Source: Sporosarcina sp. ANT_H38
Lineage (GTDB): Bacteria; Bacillota; Bacilli; Bacillales_A; Planococcaceae
NCBI RefSeq assembly: GCF_008369195.1
Contig: NZ_VOBC01000003.1
Coordinates: 186,001 to 250,000 of the forward strand
Direction of reading: 5' to 3'
DNA: 64,000 nt
Shown here: piece by piece, positions 15,742 through 28,236 of the stretch
Layout: every line of letters starts with the position of its first letter
Position numbering within the stretch: the first letter of the stretch is position 1
The notes under the pieces: generated by a model
What the model saw: only the letters and a program-made list of their open reading frames with translations
The model's database searches: none
Told to the model about the DNA's origin: nothing
Position numbers and translations under genes: made by a program

Positions 15742-15848
15742 AATTTTATCCTCCTAAATGAATATCTATTAGTTCCCGTTTTCTCTATCCCTAAACACAA
15801 ATTTACCTTCCGGGGCTTAATTGTGGGGGTATTGAAATACCATTACTC
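15742..15848 (-). promoter_or_regulatory. Candidate L13 autoregulatory leader
   Basis: The leader between the promoter and rplM can fold into small stems. GGTATTTCAATACC is one; the other pairs CACAATTAAGCCCC with the later AAATTTGTG, bracketing CGGAAGG. Firmicutes carry a known L13 leader in this position that is thought to bind the protein. I infer the identity from position and foldability, not from a covariance match. Confidence 0.45.
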
Positions 15849-15877
15849 ATCTTATACCGAATTCCACATTAAGTCAA
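15849..15877 (-). promoter_or_regulatory. Sigma-A promoter of rplM-rpsI
   Basis: TTGACT (15877-15872), 17-bp spacer, TAAGAT (15854-15849) on the minus strand, just behind the truA stop codon. Confidence 0.75.
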
Positions 15878-15910
15878 GTGATTCATCGAAATACACTAGG
15901 AAAAGTTGCC

Positions 15911-16657
15911 TTAGTCTTTGTAGCTCACTTCTTCTAGATACAAACCGTGTGCTGGCGCGGTTTTAACGTTCGCTTTACGGCTACAAGATTCAAGTATTTG
16001 CTTGACGTCTTCTGGCGTTTTCCAGCCGTTCCCAACGACAAGAAGCATACCTGCAATGCTTCTAACCATATTATATAAAAAGCCGTTTCCTTCAATTGTC
16101 ATGATGAGATGATCGCCTTTTTTTTCGAGTGTCAGCATTCTCACCGTTCGGACTTTATTGGAAGTAGCGGTTTTTGCAGAACAGAAACTTGTGAAATCAT
16201 GTGTCCCAATTAAATAGGCAGCCGCTTCCTTCATCACCTGGATATCAGGGTTAGATCTGCCAAGATGAACGGAAAAATCACGCTCAAACGGGCTATGCAC
16301 TTCGCTATAGGACCACTTATAAACATACGTCTTGCCAGTGGCAGAATAACGGGCATGGAAATCTTCGTTAACATATTCCACTTCAACCAGCCGAATATCC
16401 GTAGGTAAAAGGACGTTCAATGCCAGCTTCCATCGATCTATCGGTAAGTTCAACGGTGTATCAAAATGAATTACTTGGCCATTTGCGTGAACACCGGAAT
16501 CTGTCCTGCCACTTGCGACCGAAAAAATTTCCTTATCTTTATGCATCTTTACTAACGCTTTATCAATTTCCATTTGCACCGTTCGCATACCCGGCTGTAT
16601 CTGGTACCCCGAAAAACGAGTACCATCATACGAAACAATCGCTTTCACACGTTGCAT
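15911..16657 (-). CDS. truA: tRNA pseudouridine(38-40) synthase TruA
   Basis: 248 residues. The catalytic Asp is in the motif SVASGRTDSGVHA (Asp53 of G-R-T-D). It isomerises uridines 38-40 in the anticodon arm of many tRNAs. The ATG has an ideal GGAGGTAAATACAC site. It lies 13 bp behind ecfT, so it is the last gene of an ecfA1-ecfA2-ecfT-truA unit, as in B. subtilis. Confidence 0.98.
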   Translation of the reverse strand: MQRVKAIVSYDGTRFSGYQIQPGMRTVQMEIDKALVKMHKDKEIFSVASGRTDSGVHANGQVIHFDTPLNLPIDRWKLALNVLLPTDIRLVEVEYVNEDFHARYSATGKTYVYKWSYSEVHSPFERDFSVHLGRSNPDIQVMKEAAAYLIGTHDFTSFCSAKTATSNKVRTVRMLTLEKKGDHLIMTIEGNGFLYNMVRSIAGMLLVVGNGWKTPEDVKQILESCSRKANVKTAPAHGLYLEEVSYKD

Positions 16658-16670
16658 GTGTATTTACCTC

Positions 16671-17468
16671 CTATGCCCTAAGCAGGAAGAGGACTGCAAC
16701 CAAAGCAGCGAGCAACGCCATTATCGTTGTATCGCGCCAATGCCACTTCAGCTGCCTGTATCTCGTCCTCCCCTCACCTCCGCGATAGCCACGGACCTCC
16801 ATGGCGACTGCAAGGTCTTCGGCGCGTTTAAATGCACTCACAAAGAGAGGTACTAGCAAAGGAATTACTGCACGAATTCGCTGCTTAATAGAGCCTGTAC
16901 TAATATCCGACCCTCTCGCCAATTGCGCCTTCAAAATCTTATCTGTCTCATCCATCAATGTGGGAATGAAGCGCAGGGAAATTGACATCATCAGCGCAAG
17001 CTCATGAACAGGCAATTTAAATCGCTTGAATGGCCCAAGCAAGTCCTCCATACCATCCGTTATTGAAATCGGCGATGTCGTCAACGTCAATATAGACGTT
17101 AGCAATACCAATACAAGAAAACGAATGGAAATGAAAATCCCTTGCCTCAACCCTTCCTCGTATATCTTAATAAACTTCCAATCGACAAGAAGTGCGCCCT
17201 CTTTCGTGAAAAAGATATGCATGAGCAGGGTGAAAATAATCAAGAAAAGAATTGGTTTCAATCCGTTAAATAAGAAATACAACCGAATTCTTGAACTTAA
17301 AATAACAAGTAATGTAAATCCTAACAACACAGCATACGTCACTGTATTATTTGCAAGAAAGACTCCAATGATGAAAAGAAAAACGAATGACAACTTAGAA
17401 CGAGGGTCGAGCTTATGGACAAATGAATTGCCCGGAATATAGCGTCCGAAAATCATCTTTTCTAACAT
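16671..17468 (-). CDS. ecfT: Energy-coupling factor transporter transmembrane protein EcfT
   Basis: 265 residues with about five membrane segments. Two coupling-helix signatures, AQLARGSDIS and AMEVRGYRGG, contact the EcfA ATPases. It is the shared membrane scaffold of group II ECF vitamin/metal importers, whose S components are encoded elsewhere. Its start overlaps the ecfA2 stop by one base (TAATG), implying translational coupling. Confidence 0.97.
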   Translation of the reverse strand: MLEKMIFGRYIPGNSFVHKLDPRSKLSFVFLFIIGVFLANNTVTYAVLLGFTLLVILSSRIRLYFLFNGLKPILFLIIFTLLMHIFFTKEGALLVDWKFIKIYEEGLRQGIFISIRFLVLVLLTSILTLTTSPISITDGMEDLLGPFKRFKLPVHELALMMSISLRFIPTLMDETDKILKAQLARGSDISTGSIKQRIRAVIPLLVPLFVSAFKRAEDLAVAMEVRGYRGGEGRTRYRQLKWHWRDTTIMALLAALVAVLFLLRA

Positions 17469-18337
17469 TAACGGCCACCTTCTTCCGTCGCAGCAAATGC
17501 AATCGCCTTCGCAAGCTGAGCTTCCGTCAATGCCAGTCCTTTAAGTGGGCGGCCAATTAACTTCTCCATATCACGCTGGAACTTCACGGAGCGCGGTAGA
17601 CCTAATCTAAAGGATTTCAGCTTCTCTTCATCACCGAACACTTCCTGTGGTGTTCCTGACATGACTGAACTTCCGTTATGCATAACGATAATATTATCCG
17701 CATATCGTGCAGCATCCTCCATGCTATGTGTCACAAGAATTGTCGTTAGTTTTTCTTCTACATGAAGACGATTGAAGAGCTCCATAATTTCAAGCCGTCC
17801 TCGCGGATCAAGTCCCGCTGTAGGCTCGTCCAAAACGAGCACAGACGGTTTAAACGCCAGAACACCTGCAATCGCAACCCGTCGCATCTGCCCTCCCGAA
17901 AGATCGAAAGGGGACTGCTGGGCAACCTCTGGAGGCAGTCCTAGCAATTCTATCAGTTGATGTGCCCGTTTCCTTGCCTCTTCTTCAGGAACACCAAAAT
18001 TCATTGGGCCGAACATAATATCTTTTTCCACAGTCTCTTCAAAAAGTTGATGTTCTGGGAATTGGAAAACAATCCCCACATTCCTCCGGACATCTTTTAA
18101 AGCCTTTGCCTTCGTACCGGCAGTAATCGTCGTATCTCCGATTTCTACACTACCTTCTGAAGGCTTTAACAAACCATTCAGATGCATAAGAAGTGTCGAT
18201 TTTCCTGATCCGGTATGTCCAATAATCGCGGAATAAGAGCCAGAACGTATCGTAGCATCCACACCCTGCAATGCCCTTTTCTCAAAAGGTGTATCCTTTC
18301 CATACAAATACCCTACTTGCTGAAGTGAGATGTCCAT
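17468..18337 (-). CDS. ecfA2: Energy-coupling factor transporter ATPase EcfA2
   Basis: 289 residues. Walker A GHTGSGKST (about 40-48), Q-loop FQFPEHQLFE, signature DLSGGQMRR, Walker B SVLVLDEPTAGLD and the switch VTHSMED are all intact. It forms the ATPase heterodimer with EcfA1. The start overlaps the end of ecfA1 by 25 bases. Confidence 0.97.
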   Translation of the reverse strand: MDISLQQVGYLYGKDTPFEKRALQGVDATIRSGSYSAIIGHTGSGKSTLLMHLNGLLKPSEGSVEIGDTTITAGTKAKALKDVRRNVGIVFQFPEHQLFEETVEKDIMFGPMNFGVPEEEARKRAHQLIELLGLPPEVAQQSPFDLSGGQMRRVAIAGVLAFKPSVLVLDEPTAGLDPRGRLEIMELFNRLHVEEKLTTILVTHSMEDAARYADNIIVMHNGSSVMSGTPQEVFGDEEKLKSFRLGLPRSVKFQRDMEKLIGRPLKGLALTEAQLAKAIAFAATEEGGR

Positions 18338-19158
18338 AATTCATTCACCAACTCTTCTTCCGTCATATGCTCACCGACAAGTTCCATACCATTTTCCCGT
18401 AACAAACCGGATACTCTTAAAGCAAATGGTAAGTCCAAACCAATTTCCTCAAGTTCATTTCCACGGGCAAATATCTGTTCAGGCGTTCCAATCGTCAACA
18501 CCTTACCTTTGTTCATGACAATGATACGATCTGCCAGTAGCGCCTCTTCCAAATCATGTGTAATGGAAATGACAGTAAGGCCCGTCTTGCGCTTTAATTC
18601 TTCAACTAAGTGAATTACTTCATTTCTTCCTTGTGGATCTAGCATCGACGTCGCCTCATCCATAATAAGAAGCTTTGGATGTAAAGCGAGCGCCCCAGCT
18701 ATTGCAACTCTTTGCTTTTGTCCGCCTGAGAGATGGTGAGGCTCATGGTCAAGGAAATCACTCATATTTACTTGTGCAAGTGCATCATGAACCCGGGTCA
18801 CCATCTCTTCGAAAGGCACTCCATTGTTCTCTAGCGCAAATGCAACATCATCCTGAACTGTCGAACCAACAAACTGGTTATCTGGATTTTGAAATACAAA
18901 ACCCATTTGAGAACGAATTTCCCATATATTCTCCTCAGTGAGTTTTTCAATAAATACGTTGACATCGCCTTCTTCAGGGAACAAAAGACCAATCATCAAT
19001 TTTGCAAGTGTCGATTTACCGGAACCATTATGGCCAACAATAGCAATCCACTCATCGTCTTGTACCGTAAACGACACACCATCGACTGCTTTCTTTGCTG
19101 ACTCGTCCTCAGTTTGATAGGAATAAGACACATTATCCATCGACAAAACTTCCTTCAT
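18313..19158 (-). CDS. ecfA1: Energy-coupling factor transporter ATPase EcfA1
   Basis: 281 residues with Walker A GHNGSGKST, Q-loop FQNPDNQFVG, signature HLSGGQKQR, Walker B KLLIMDEATSMLD and switch ITHDLEE, all intact. First gene of the ECF operon. About 450 bp separate it from the rplQ terminator, a gap occupied by two intergenic repeat elements. Confidence 0.97.
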   Translation of the reverse strand: MKEVLSMDNVSYSYQTEDESAKKAVDGVSFTVQDDEWIAIVGHNGSGKSTLAKLMIGLLFPEEGDVNVFIEKLTEENIWEIRSQMGFVFQNPDNQFVGSTVQDDVAFALENNGVPFEEMVTRVHDALAQVNMSDFLDHEPHHLSGGQKQRVAIAGALALHPKLLIMDEATSMLDPQGRNEVIHLVEELKRKTGLTVISITHDLEEALLADRIIVMNKGKVLTIGTPEQIFARGNELEEIGLDLPFALRVSGLLRENGMELVGEHMTEEELVNELWTSHFSK

Positions 19159-19235
19159 TGCCTACCACCTCCGGCTACATTCGCATTATGTATAATACGA
19201 AGGATCCCCTGCAACTTGACAAGGAATCCTTCATA

Positions 19236-19390
19236 GAAAAAATGGCAAGACGCCGCCACAAATGAACGCAACGTAAAAAACGCCACTTCCTGTGGGGACC
19301 GGCAAGCGTTGTTCTTTGCCCGTGAAGGATACAGTTCAATCCTTCCTAGCCGGACCCACTTATGACCCGAGCGTCTGGCTCCTAGATATC
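19236..19390. repeat. Dispersed intergenic repeat (GTCTAGCTC type), copy 1
   Basis: On the plus strand the end reads CTTATGACCCGAGCG then TCTGGCTCCTAGAT, matching the 59.9-kb copy (CTTATGACCCGAGCG, GATGGCGCCTTGAGCTAGAC). An outer stem GGCAAGACGC/GCGTCTGGC (one mismatch) and an inner stem around GGACCGGC/GCCGGACCC can form. Widespread intergenic repeats of this type are known to me from Bacillus-like genomes. Confidence 0.65.
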
Positions 19391-19454
19391 ATATACACTC
19401 GAAAATTAACATTGAATTATACATTGAAAAGTCTGGACATTATTTTTGGATAAA

Positions 19455-19550
19455 AAAAAGCGCGCACCTCATCCGAAGAAATGCGCTCATATCTATGACT
19501 GGTACCAGGTGCTCAATCCGATACCGCGGATGAGGTGCGTAGAGCTAGAC
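19455..19550 (-). repeat. Terminator-like intergenic repeat with AGCTAGAC end, copy 2
   Basis: An exact 13-bp inverted repeat, CGCACCTCATCCG (19463-19475) and CGGATGAGGTGCG (19527-19539), is followed on the minus strand by GCGC and eight T. On the outer side lies GAGCTAGAC, the end motif shared with the other family members. It probably acts as a second terminator behind rplQ. Confidence 0.7.
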
Positions 19551-19610
19551 CGGACGGGATTAACCGATGATCATAACACTCAGCTTTTAAAGTTGTCGTA
19601 TAAATTTTTT

Positions 19611-19655
19611 AAAAAAAGGGTGCGGCTCTGGGTACGCCAGACACACCCCCTTGAA
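19611..19655 (-). terminator. Terminator of the alpha operon (after rplQ)
   Basis: On the minus strand AAGGGGGTGTGTCTGG pairs (with bulges) with CCAGAGCCGCACCCTT, followed by seven T. It lies 130 bp behind the rplQ stop. Confidence 0.75.
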
Positions 19656-19783
19656 GATTTAATCATTTTGCCTCGGCGAAATTGCACCCTAAATTTGAAT
19701 CGAGCAAGCTTGATTCAAATACTATGGCATCCACCGGAGGCTTTAATTTTAAATAACCGGCGTTTGAACACCGGCGTATAAAA

Positions 19784-20164
19784 TTAAACGAGTTCGATTA
19801 CAACGACAGGTGCTCCGTCGCCGCGACGAGGTCCCATTTTCATGATACGTGTGTATCCACCTTGACGCTCAGCGTAGCGTGGAGCAACATTATCAAAAAG
19901 TTTTTGAATAGCGAAGATTTGTGTCTCTGTGCCTTCATCGTCCGTCATTGTAACGAGTTCGCGACGGATGAATTGTGCAACTTGACGACGTGCGTGCAAG
20001 TCTCCACGTTTACCAAGCGTAATCATTTTCTCAACAACTGAACGCAATTCTTTCGCACGAGCTTCTGTCGTTTGAATACGTTCGTGTACGATTAGATCCG
20101 TTGCTAGGTCGCGAAGCATTGCTTTACGTTGTGAACTTGTACGTCCAAGTTTTCTGTATCCCAT
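19784..20164 (-). CDS. rplQ: 50S ribosomal protein L17
   Basis: 126 residues, starting [20 protein letters not shown], the usual L17 start. It includes the Bacillales-type insert ([13 protein letters not shown]) and ends [15 protein letters not shown]17 lies beside the polypeptide exit. Last gene of the superoperon, 32 bp behind rpoA. Confidence 0.98.
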   Translation of the reverse strand: MGYRKLGRTSSQRKAMLRDLATDLIVHERIQTTEARAKELRSVVEKMITLGKRGDLHARRQVAQFIRRELVTMTDDEGTETQIFAIQKLFDNVAPRYAERQGGYTRIMKMGPRRGDGAPVVVIELV

Positions 20165-20196
20165 AGAAGTTTCCCTCCTTCAATCTATAAATTCGC

Positions 20197-21141
20197 TCAA
20201 TCTTCGTTGCGTAACACTAGGTTAAGCTCGTCCAATTTCGCTTTCACTTCTTCAAGTGATTTACGGCCAAGATTTCGTACTTTCATCATTTCATCCTCAG
20301 ACTTGCTAGCAAGCTCAAGAACTGTATTGATGCCTGCACGTTTTAGGCAATTGTAAGATCTAACTGAAAGATCAAGTTCCTCAATAGTCATCTCGAGCAC
20401 TTTCTCTTTCTGATCTTCCTCTTTTTCTACCATGATTTCTGCAGTTTGTGCTTCATCTGTCATACCGACAAATATATTTAGATGTTCAGTTAGGATTTTC
20501 GCCCCAAGTGAAACAGCTTCTTTAGGACCGATGCTACCATCTGTCCAAACATCAAGTGTCAACTTATCGAAATTCGCCATTTGGCCAACTCGAGTGTTCT
20601 CCACTTGGAAGTTAACGCGTGAAACTGGAGTATAAATAGAGTCGATTGGAATAACGCCAATTGCGAGATCCTCACGTTTGTTTTGATCAGAAGGTGCGTA
20701 ACCGCGTCCACGTACAGCATACATACGCATGCGCAAGTGTCCGTTTTTACCAAGAGTCGCGATAGGAAGTTCAGGATTCAACACTTCTACATCACTATCA
20801 TGTGTAATGTCTGCAGCTGTGATGACACCTTCGCCTTTCACATCTATCTCAATCACTTTCTCTTCATCTGAATAGATTTTAAGAGCCAGTTTTTTGACGT
20901 TCAAAATAATTGATGCGACATCTTCGACGACACCTTCAATTGTTGAGAACTCATGAAGCACACCATCAATCTGAATAGATGTAACAGCAGCTCCTGGCAG
21001 TGAAGATAGAAGGATTCGACGTAGGGAGTTTCCTAACGTATTTCCGTATCCGCGTTCAAGTGGTTCGATAATAAACTTACCGAACTTGATGTCTTCGGCG
21101 ATCATAACTGTTTCAATCTTCGGTTTCTCAATTTCGATCAT
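20197..21141 (-). CDS. rpoA: RNA polymerase subunit alpha
   Basis: 314 residues. The N-terminal dimerisation domain (about 1-228) contains [22 protein letters not shown]. An acidic linker rich in Glu and Lys (about 229-245) leads to the C-terminal domain with its two helix-hairpin-helix motifs ([32 protein letters not shown]), which binds UP elements and activators. Position between rpsK and rplQ is canonical. Confidence 0.99.
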   Translation of the reverse strand: MIEIEKPKIETVMIAEDIKFGKFIIEPLERGYGNTLGNSLRRILLSSLPGAAVTSIQIDGVLHEFSTIEGVVEDVASIILNVKKLALKIYSDEEKVIEIDVKGEGVITAADITHDSDVEVLNPELPIATLGKNGHLRMRMYAVRGRGYAPSDQNKREDLAIGVIPIDSIYTPVSRVNFQVENTRVGQMANFDKLTLDVWTDGSIGPKEAVSLGAKILTEHLNIFVGMTDEAQTAEIMVEKEEDQKEKVLEMTIEELDLSVRSYNCLKRAGINTVLELASKSEDEMMKVRNLGRKSLEEVKAKLDELNLVLRNED

Positions 21142-21274
21142 TCATTTACCCTCCTTCAAAACATCAATGTATTGGCCGTTCCATATTGAAATCGATTTTC
21201 ATAGACGGCAAATTGCAATCGCACAATCATTTTTGACAAAAATTGTGTTTCTCAATCAAATGGAGAAGAAGCCA

Positions 21275-21682
<408 letters not shown>

Positions 21683-21689
21683 TTACCTA

Positions 21690-22055
21690 TTATTTTTTCT
21701 TGTTCGCTACTGTCCGTTTTGGACCTTTACGAGTACGAGCGTTGTTTTTAGTGTTTTGCCCACGAACAGGCAATCCACGACGATGACGGATACCACGGAA
21801 ACAACCGATTTCCATCAAACGTTTGATGTTAAGTGAAGTTTCACGTCGAAGATCACCTTCAACTTTAAGCGTGTCCATTTGTTCACGGATTTTATCAAGT
21901 TCTGCGTCAGTAAGATCGCGAACCCGTGCATCCTCAGATACTCCAGCTGCTGCCAATACTTTTTGAGCAGTTGTATTTCCGATTCCGAAAATGTAAGTTA
22001 ATGAAATGACTACGCGCTTATCGCGCGGAACGTCTACACCAGCAATACGTGCCAT
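21690..22055 (-). CDS. rpsM: 30S ribosomal protein S13
   Basis: 121 residues beginning [19 protein letters not shown], with [11 protein letters not shown] and the basic tail [19 protein letters not shown] that touches P-site tRNA. S13 also forms the head bridge to the 50S. Follows rpmJ by 24 bp. Confidence 0.98.
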   Translation of the reverse strand: MARIAGVDVPRDKRVVISLTYIFGIGNTTAQKVLAAAGVSEDARVRDLTDAELDKIREQMDTLKVEGDLRRETSLNIKRLMEIGCFRGIRHRRGLPVRGQNTKNNARTRKGPKRTVANKKK

Positions 22056-22079
22056 ATAAATTGTGCACCTCCTTCAGAA

Positions 22080-22193
22080 TTAGCCTTGTCTTTGTTTATG
22101 TTTTGGATTTTCACAGATTACCATTACTCGGCCGCGTCTGCGAATAATTTTACATTTTTCGCACATCGGTTTTACAGATGGTCTAACTTTCAT
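22080..22193 (-). CDS. rpmJ: 50S ribosomal protein L36 (zinc-binding form)
   Basis: 37 residues encoded between infA and rps[16 protein letters not shown], then [21 protein letters not shown] with the full zinc ligand set Cys11, Cys14, Cys27 and His32. L36 lies at the base of the L7/L12 stalk region. The ATG at 22193 has a GGAGGTTGGGTAAG leader. Confidence 0.97.
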   Translation of the reverse strand: MKVRPSVKPMCEKCKIIRRRGRVMVICENPKHKQRQG

Positions 22194-22232
22194 CTTACCC
22201 AACCTCCTTCAGTATTCCGGAGTTACAAAAGT

Positions 22233-22451
22233 TTATTTAAAACGGTATGTGATTCGACCACGTGTTAAATCATAAGGTGAAAGTTCCATTGTCACTTTAT
22301 CGCCAGGTAGAATGCGGATAAAGTGCATACGGATTTTGCCTGATACATGCGCAAGAATCGTATGGCCGTTTTCCAGCTCTACTTTAAACATTGCGTTTGG
22401 CAATGTTTCGAGTACGGTTCCTTCTACTTCAATTACATCATCTTTCGCCAT
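22233..22451 (-). CDS. infA: Translation initiation factor IF-1
   Basis: 72 residues from the ATG at 22451, the canonical [13 protein letters not shown] start (a longer in-frame extension lacks homology), with site GGGAGATTGGGTTG. One OB-fold ([29 protein letters not shown]). IF-1 occupies the A site of the 30S subunit during initiation. It is separated from adk by 424 bp where map is found in B. subtilis. Confidence 0.98.
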   Translation of the reverse strand: MAKDDVIEVEGTVLETLPNAMFKVELENGHTILAHVSGKIRMHFIRILPGDKVTMELSPYDLTRGRITYRFK

Positions 22452-22875
22452 CAACCCAATCTCCCTTCTATATCCAATAAAGGTTCTCACCATCGAGCGG
22501 CATCAGTCGCCTTTAAAGCTTCCTTCAACATATGTCCGGATTGCATGAGTGATGTTCGAAAGAGGTCTGTCACATTCCGTTTCCCTTAAGTCCGTCCTCG
22601 ACTTCTTGTTATGGAAAATCGCGTCGAAATGGACACGACTGTCCAGAATGCCGTGGATGAGTTCCCAGTTGCGTTATACAGTTCTTTCCACGAAATTCAT
22701 TATACCTACCTATGAAGTAAAATGCATTCACTATGTTTCAGAACCGTATATCCGCTAAAAATCATCTAGTTATTATACCGGGCATCATATGCTTTTGCAG
22801 CTCGTTGAAACGCTCTTCAATACTTCTATACTATACTACCCAAAAAAAGCGTATATTATCTAAGTTCGAAAGGGA
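22452..22875 (-). other. Gene-free adk-infA gap (position of map in B. subtilis)
   Basis: No methionine aminopeptidase or KOW-domain remnant is recognisable in any frame. The stretch contains a possible promoter (22772-22800) about 320 bp before infA, so infA would have a long 5' leader. Only short open frames with stops are present. Confidence 0.7.
22772..22800 (-). promoter_or_regulatory. Possible promoter for infA and the alpha operon genes
   Basis: A perfect TATAAT (22777-22772) with a weak -35 CTGCAA (22800-22795) at 17-bp spacing on the minus strand. It would give a separate transcript infA-rpmJ-rpsM-rpsK-rpoA-rplQ. Confidence 0.4.
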
Positions 22876-24876
<2,001 letters not shown>

Positions 24877-24877
<1 letters not shown>

Positions 24878-25317
24878 TAAATCACCTCGGTCTGTCCGCC
24901 CGCCTTCTCGATTGCTTCTTTAGCAGAAGCAGAGAATTTGTGAGCTTTGACAGTGATCTTTTTCTCAAGAATTCCATTACCGAGAATCTTAATACCTGAT
25001 TTAGCATTGCTCACGATGCCTGATTCAATTAGTAGCTCAGGCGTAACTTCAGTACCTTCGTCGAAACGATTAAGTGTGTCTAGGTTTACGATTGCATAAT
25101 CCTTACGGTTGATGTTCGTAAAACCACGTTTAGGAAGTCTTTGGAAAAGTGGAATTTGACCACCCTCGAATCCAAGACGTACGCCACCACCCGAACGGGA
25201 GTTTTGTCCACCGTGACCTCTACCAGAAGTTTTACCAAAACCTGAACCGATTCCTCGACCAATACGCTTACGTTTAGTGCGTGAACCTGCAGCAGGCTTC
25301 ATAGTGTGTAATTTCAT
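24877..25317 (-). CDS. rplO: 50S ribosomal protein L15
   Basis: 146 residues, starting [20 protein letters not shown], with the Gly/Arg-rich [20 protein letters not shown] stretch that threads 23S rRNA. A late-assembly protein. 33 bp behind rpmD and overlapping secY by one base. Confidence 0.98.
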
Positions 25318-25350
25318 CTCATTGGCACCTCCTTATTCAAAAAATCGTAA

Positions 25351-25533
25351 TTATGCTTCTTTAACTGTTACTAGGTGGTCTACTTTGTTGATCATGCCAC
25401 GAATTGCAACATTATCCTGATGTTCGACCATTTGGTGTAATTTACGAAGTCCAAGAGCTTCGACTGTTTTACGTTGTGCTGGCTTAGCGCCAATTGTGCT
25501 TTTTGTAAGGGTGATTTCAAGTTTGTTCGCCAT
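25351..25533 (-). CDS. rpmD: 50S ribosomal protein L30
   Basis: 60 residues, full length: [18 protein letters not shown], then the typical [21 protein letters not shown]30 is found in a subset of bacteria, including Bacillales. 13 bp behind rpsE. Confidence 0.98.
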   Translation of the reverse strand: MANKLEITLTKSTIGAKPAQRKTVEALGLRKLHQMVEHQDNVAIRGMINKVDHLVTVKEA

Positions 25534-25546
25534 TGTATTTCCCCCC

Positions 25547-26047
25547 TTAACTATACAGTTCTTTCAAGGATTTACCGCGCAATTTAGCAACATCTTCAGC
25601 GCGTTTCAAACTCGATAATCCTTCGAATGTCGCACGAACCATGTTGATCGGTGTGCTTGAACCAAGTGATTTCGAAAGGATATCCGTGATACCTGCAAGT
25701 TCAAGTACCGCACGGACAGGTCCGCCTGCGATAACTCCAGTACCTGGAGCTGCTGGTTTGATGAGGATTTTACCTGCTCCAAAATGTCCAAGCACTAGGT
25801 GCGGAGTTGTTCCTTTAACCATTGGTACAACGATTAAATTCTTCTTCGCATCTTCGATAGCTTTACGGATTGCATCTGGAACTTCTTGTGCTTTACCAGT
25901 ACCAAAACCGACACGGCCATTTTTGTCTCCGACAACTACGAGTGCAGTGAAACGGAAACGACGTCCGCCTTTCACAACTTTCGCTACGCGGTTAATCGTA
26001 ACTACGCGTTCTTCGAATTCGCTTTTATTCTGATCATTTCGACGCAT
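25547..26047 (-). CDS. rpsE: 30S ribosomal protein S5
   Basis: 166 residues. The N-terminal dsRBD-like half carries [20 protein letters not shown], the loop where spectinomycin-resistance changes occur, here with wild-type-like residues. The C-terminal half has [20 protein letters not shown]5 helps decoding fidelity at the mRNA entry. 22 bp behind rplR. Confidence 0.98.
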   Translation of the reverse strand: MRRNDQNKSEFEERVVTINRVAKVVKGGRRFRFTALVVVGDKNGRVGFGTGKAQEVPDAIRKAIEDAKKNLIVVPMVKGTTPHLVLGHFGAGKILIKPAAPGTGVIAGGPVRAVLELAGITDILSKSLGSSTPINMVRATFEGLSSLKRAEDVAKLRGKSLKELYS

Positions 26048-26069
26048 GAAATGTGTCCCTCCTTCTTAA

Positions 26070-26432
26070 TTAAAATTCCAGACCGTTTTCACGAGCTGAG
26101 TCTGCAAGAGCTTTCACACGGCCGTGAAATAGGTATCCGCCACGGTCAAATACTACTGACTTAACGTCCTTTTCAACAGCTTTCTTTGCGATCATCTCGC
26201 CAACTTTTATTGCTGCTGCAGTGTCTGCCTTGGATTCAGAACCGAAATCTTTATCCATTGAAGAAGCACTTACAATCGTTACTGCATTCACGTCATCAAT
26301 CAATTGTGCATAGATGTGCTTGTTTGAACGGAATACGTTTAGGCGTGGACGAGCTGCAGTCCCGCTGATTTTTCGACGTACACGTGCATGACGTTTCTTA
26401 CGAGTAGCATTCTTGTCTTTTTTCGTAATCAT
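26070..26432 (-). CDS. rplR: 50S ribosomal protein L18
   Basis: 120 residues from the ATG at 26432. The in-frame GTG three codons earlier is part of the AAGGAGTG binding site and is not used. Contains [20 protein letters not shown] and [20 protein letters not shown], the 5S rRNA-binding regions. Follows rplF by 34 bp. Confidence 0.97.
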   Translation of the reverse strand: MITKKDKNATRKKRHARVRRKISGTAARPRLNVFRSNKHIYAQLIDDVNAVTIVSASSMDKDFGSESKADTAAAIKVGEMIAKKAVEKDVKSVVFDRGGYLFHGRVKALADSARENGLEF

Positions 26433-26466
26433 CGTAATCACTCCTTCCAGATGCCTTTAAGCGGCA

Positions 26467-27006
26467 TTATTTACCTGTTTTACCTTCTTTACGACGGACG
26501 ATTTCGCCTTCGTAACGAATCCCTTTACCTTTATAAGGCTCTGGTGGACGTACTTTTCTGATGTTCGATGCAAGAGCACCTACGCGTTCTTTATTGATAC
26601 CGCGAACAGTGATCTTAGTGTTAGCAGGAACTTCAACTTCGATTCCCTCTTCAGGTGTAAATTCAACCGGGTGAGAGAAACCAATGTTCAATACTAGTTT
26701 AGACCCTTGAAGTGAAGCACGGTAACCTACACCGACTAATTCAAGTTTACGTTCGAAACCTTGTGAAACGCCAATCACCATGTTAGCGATAAGTGAACGT
26801 GTCGTTCCGTGAATAGAACGATGATCTTTTGATTCAGAAGGACGGATCAAAGTGATCACATTGTTCTCCTGTTCGATTTTAATATCCGTGTTAAATGTGT
26901 TTGTAAGTTCGCCTTTAGGACCTTTAACTGTAACGAAGTTACCTTCTGCGATGGTAACTGTCACGTTTTCAGGCACCTCAATCGGCTTTTTGCCAATACG
27001 GGACAT
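26467..27006 (-). CDS. rplF: 50S ribosomal protein L6
   Basis: 179 residues with two L6 repeats; starts [19 protein letters not shown] and ends [20 protein letters not shown], the universal C-terminal signature. L6 lies near the GTPase centre and sarcin-ricin loop. 30 bp behind rpsH. Confidence 0.98.
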   Translation of the reverse strand: MSRIGKKPIEVPENVTVTIAEGNFVTVKGPKGELTNTFNTDIKIEQENNVITLIRPSESKDHRSIHGTTRSLIANMVIGVSQGFERKLELVGVGYRASLQGSKLVLNIGFSHPVEFTPEEGIEVEVPANTKITVRGINKERVGALASNIRKVRPPEPYKGKGIRYEGEIVRRKEGKTGK

Positions 27007-27036
27007 TCAATTGCACCTCCATTCATTTGTTACGAA

Positions 27037-27435
27037 TTACCAGACGTAAGCTACTACTTCTCCGCCTACTTGTTTAGCGCGCGCTTCTTTGTCTGTAAGT
27101 ACGCCATTTGATGTAGAAACGAGGGCTATACCAAGACCGTTCAAAACTTTAGGAACTTCGCTTGTTTTAGCGTAAACACGAAGACCTGGTTTTGAAATAC
27201 GTTTAAGACCAGTAATAACACGTTCGTTATTTTGACCATATTTAAGGAAAATGCGGATGATACCTTGTTTATTATCCTCAACATATTCAACATCACGTAC
27301 GAAACCTTCACGTTTCAAGATTTCAGCGATTTCTTTTTTCATGTTTGAAGCAGGTACTTCAAGCTTTTCGTGACGAACCATATTGGCGTTACGAATGCGT
27401 GTAAGCATGTCTGCGATCGGATCACTCATTGTCAT
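27037..27435 (-). CDS. rpsH: 30S ribosomal protein S8
   Basis: 132 residues starting [18 protein letters not shown], ending [10 protein letters not shown]8 organises the central domain of 16S rRNA and in E. coli represses the spc operon. 30 bp behind rpsN. Confidence 0.98.
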   Translation of the reverse strand: MTMSDPIADMLTRIRNANMVRHEKLEVPASNMKKEIAEILKREGFVRDVEYVEDNKQGIIRIFLKYGQNNERVITGLKRISKPGLRVYAKTSEVPKVLNGLGIALVSTSNGVLTDKEARAKQVGGEVVAYVW

Positions 27436-27465
27436 TACATTTACCTCCTTCCCAAATTTAGGGGT

Positions 27466-27666
<201 letters not shown>

Positions 27667-27670
27667 TTAT

Positions 27671-28210
27671 TTACTTTTGGAACGGCATGCCGAACTGCGT
27701 TAACAACTCATGAGCTTCTTCGTCCGAGTTTGCAGTCGTAACGATGACGATATCCATACCGCGTATTTTAGAAACTTTATCATAATCAATTTCAGGGAAA
27801 ATTAGTTGCTCTTTCACGCCAAGTGTATAGTTACCGCGACCATCGAATGCTTTTTTAGAAACACCACGGAAGTCACGTACACGAGGCAATGAAACTGCGA
27901 TTAATTTGTCTAGGAATTCATACATACGCTCACCGCGTAGTGTAACTTTCGTACCGATAGGCATGCCTTCACGGAGACGGAATCCTGCGATCGATTTCTT
28001 TGCTTTTGTAACAACAGGTTTTTGACCAGAAATAATTGTTAAGTCTTCCACTGCAGCATCAAGTGCTTTCGTGTTTTGAACAGCATCACCAACACCCATG
28101 TTAATGACGATTTTCTCGACTTTTGGTACTTGCATAACTGATGTGTATTCAAACTTGCTCATAAGAGCAGGAGTGATTTCGCTTTTAAATTTGTCTTTTA
28201 AACGGCTCAT
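27671..28210 (-). CDS. rplE: 50S ribosomal protein L5
   Basis: 179 residues starting [20 protein letters not shown]; contains [20 protein letters not shown] and the P-site tRNA-facing loop region [17 protein letters not shown]. Binds 5S rRNA. 26 bp behind rplX. Confidence 0.98.
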   Translation of the reverse strand: MSRLKDKFKSEITPALMSKFEYTSVMQVPKVEKIVINMGVGDAVQNTKALDAAVEDLTIISGQKPVVTKAKKSIAGFRLREGMPIGTKVTLRGERMYEFLDKLIAVSLPRVRDFRGVSKKAFDGRGNYTLGVKEQLIFPEIDYDKVSKIRGMDIVIVTTANSDEEAHELLTQFGMPFQK

Positions 28211-28236
28211 CTGTTGGACCTCCTTTCATTCGTTAC

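Noticed and set aside
22549..22758. Plus-strand 69-residue frame in the adk-infA gap
   Set aside because: No ribosome site, no recognizable domain and opposite to the operon direction.
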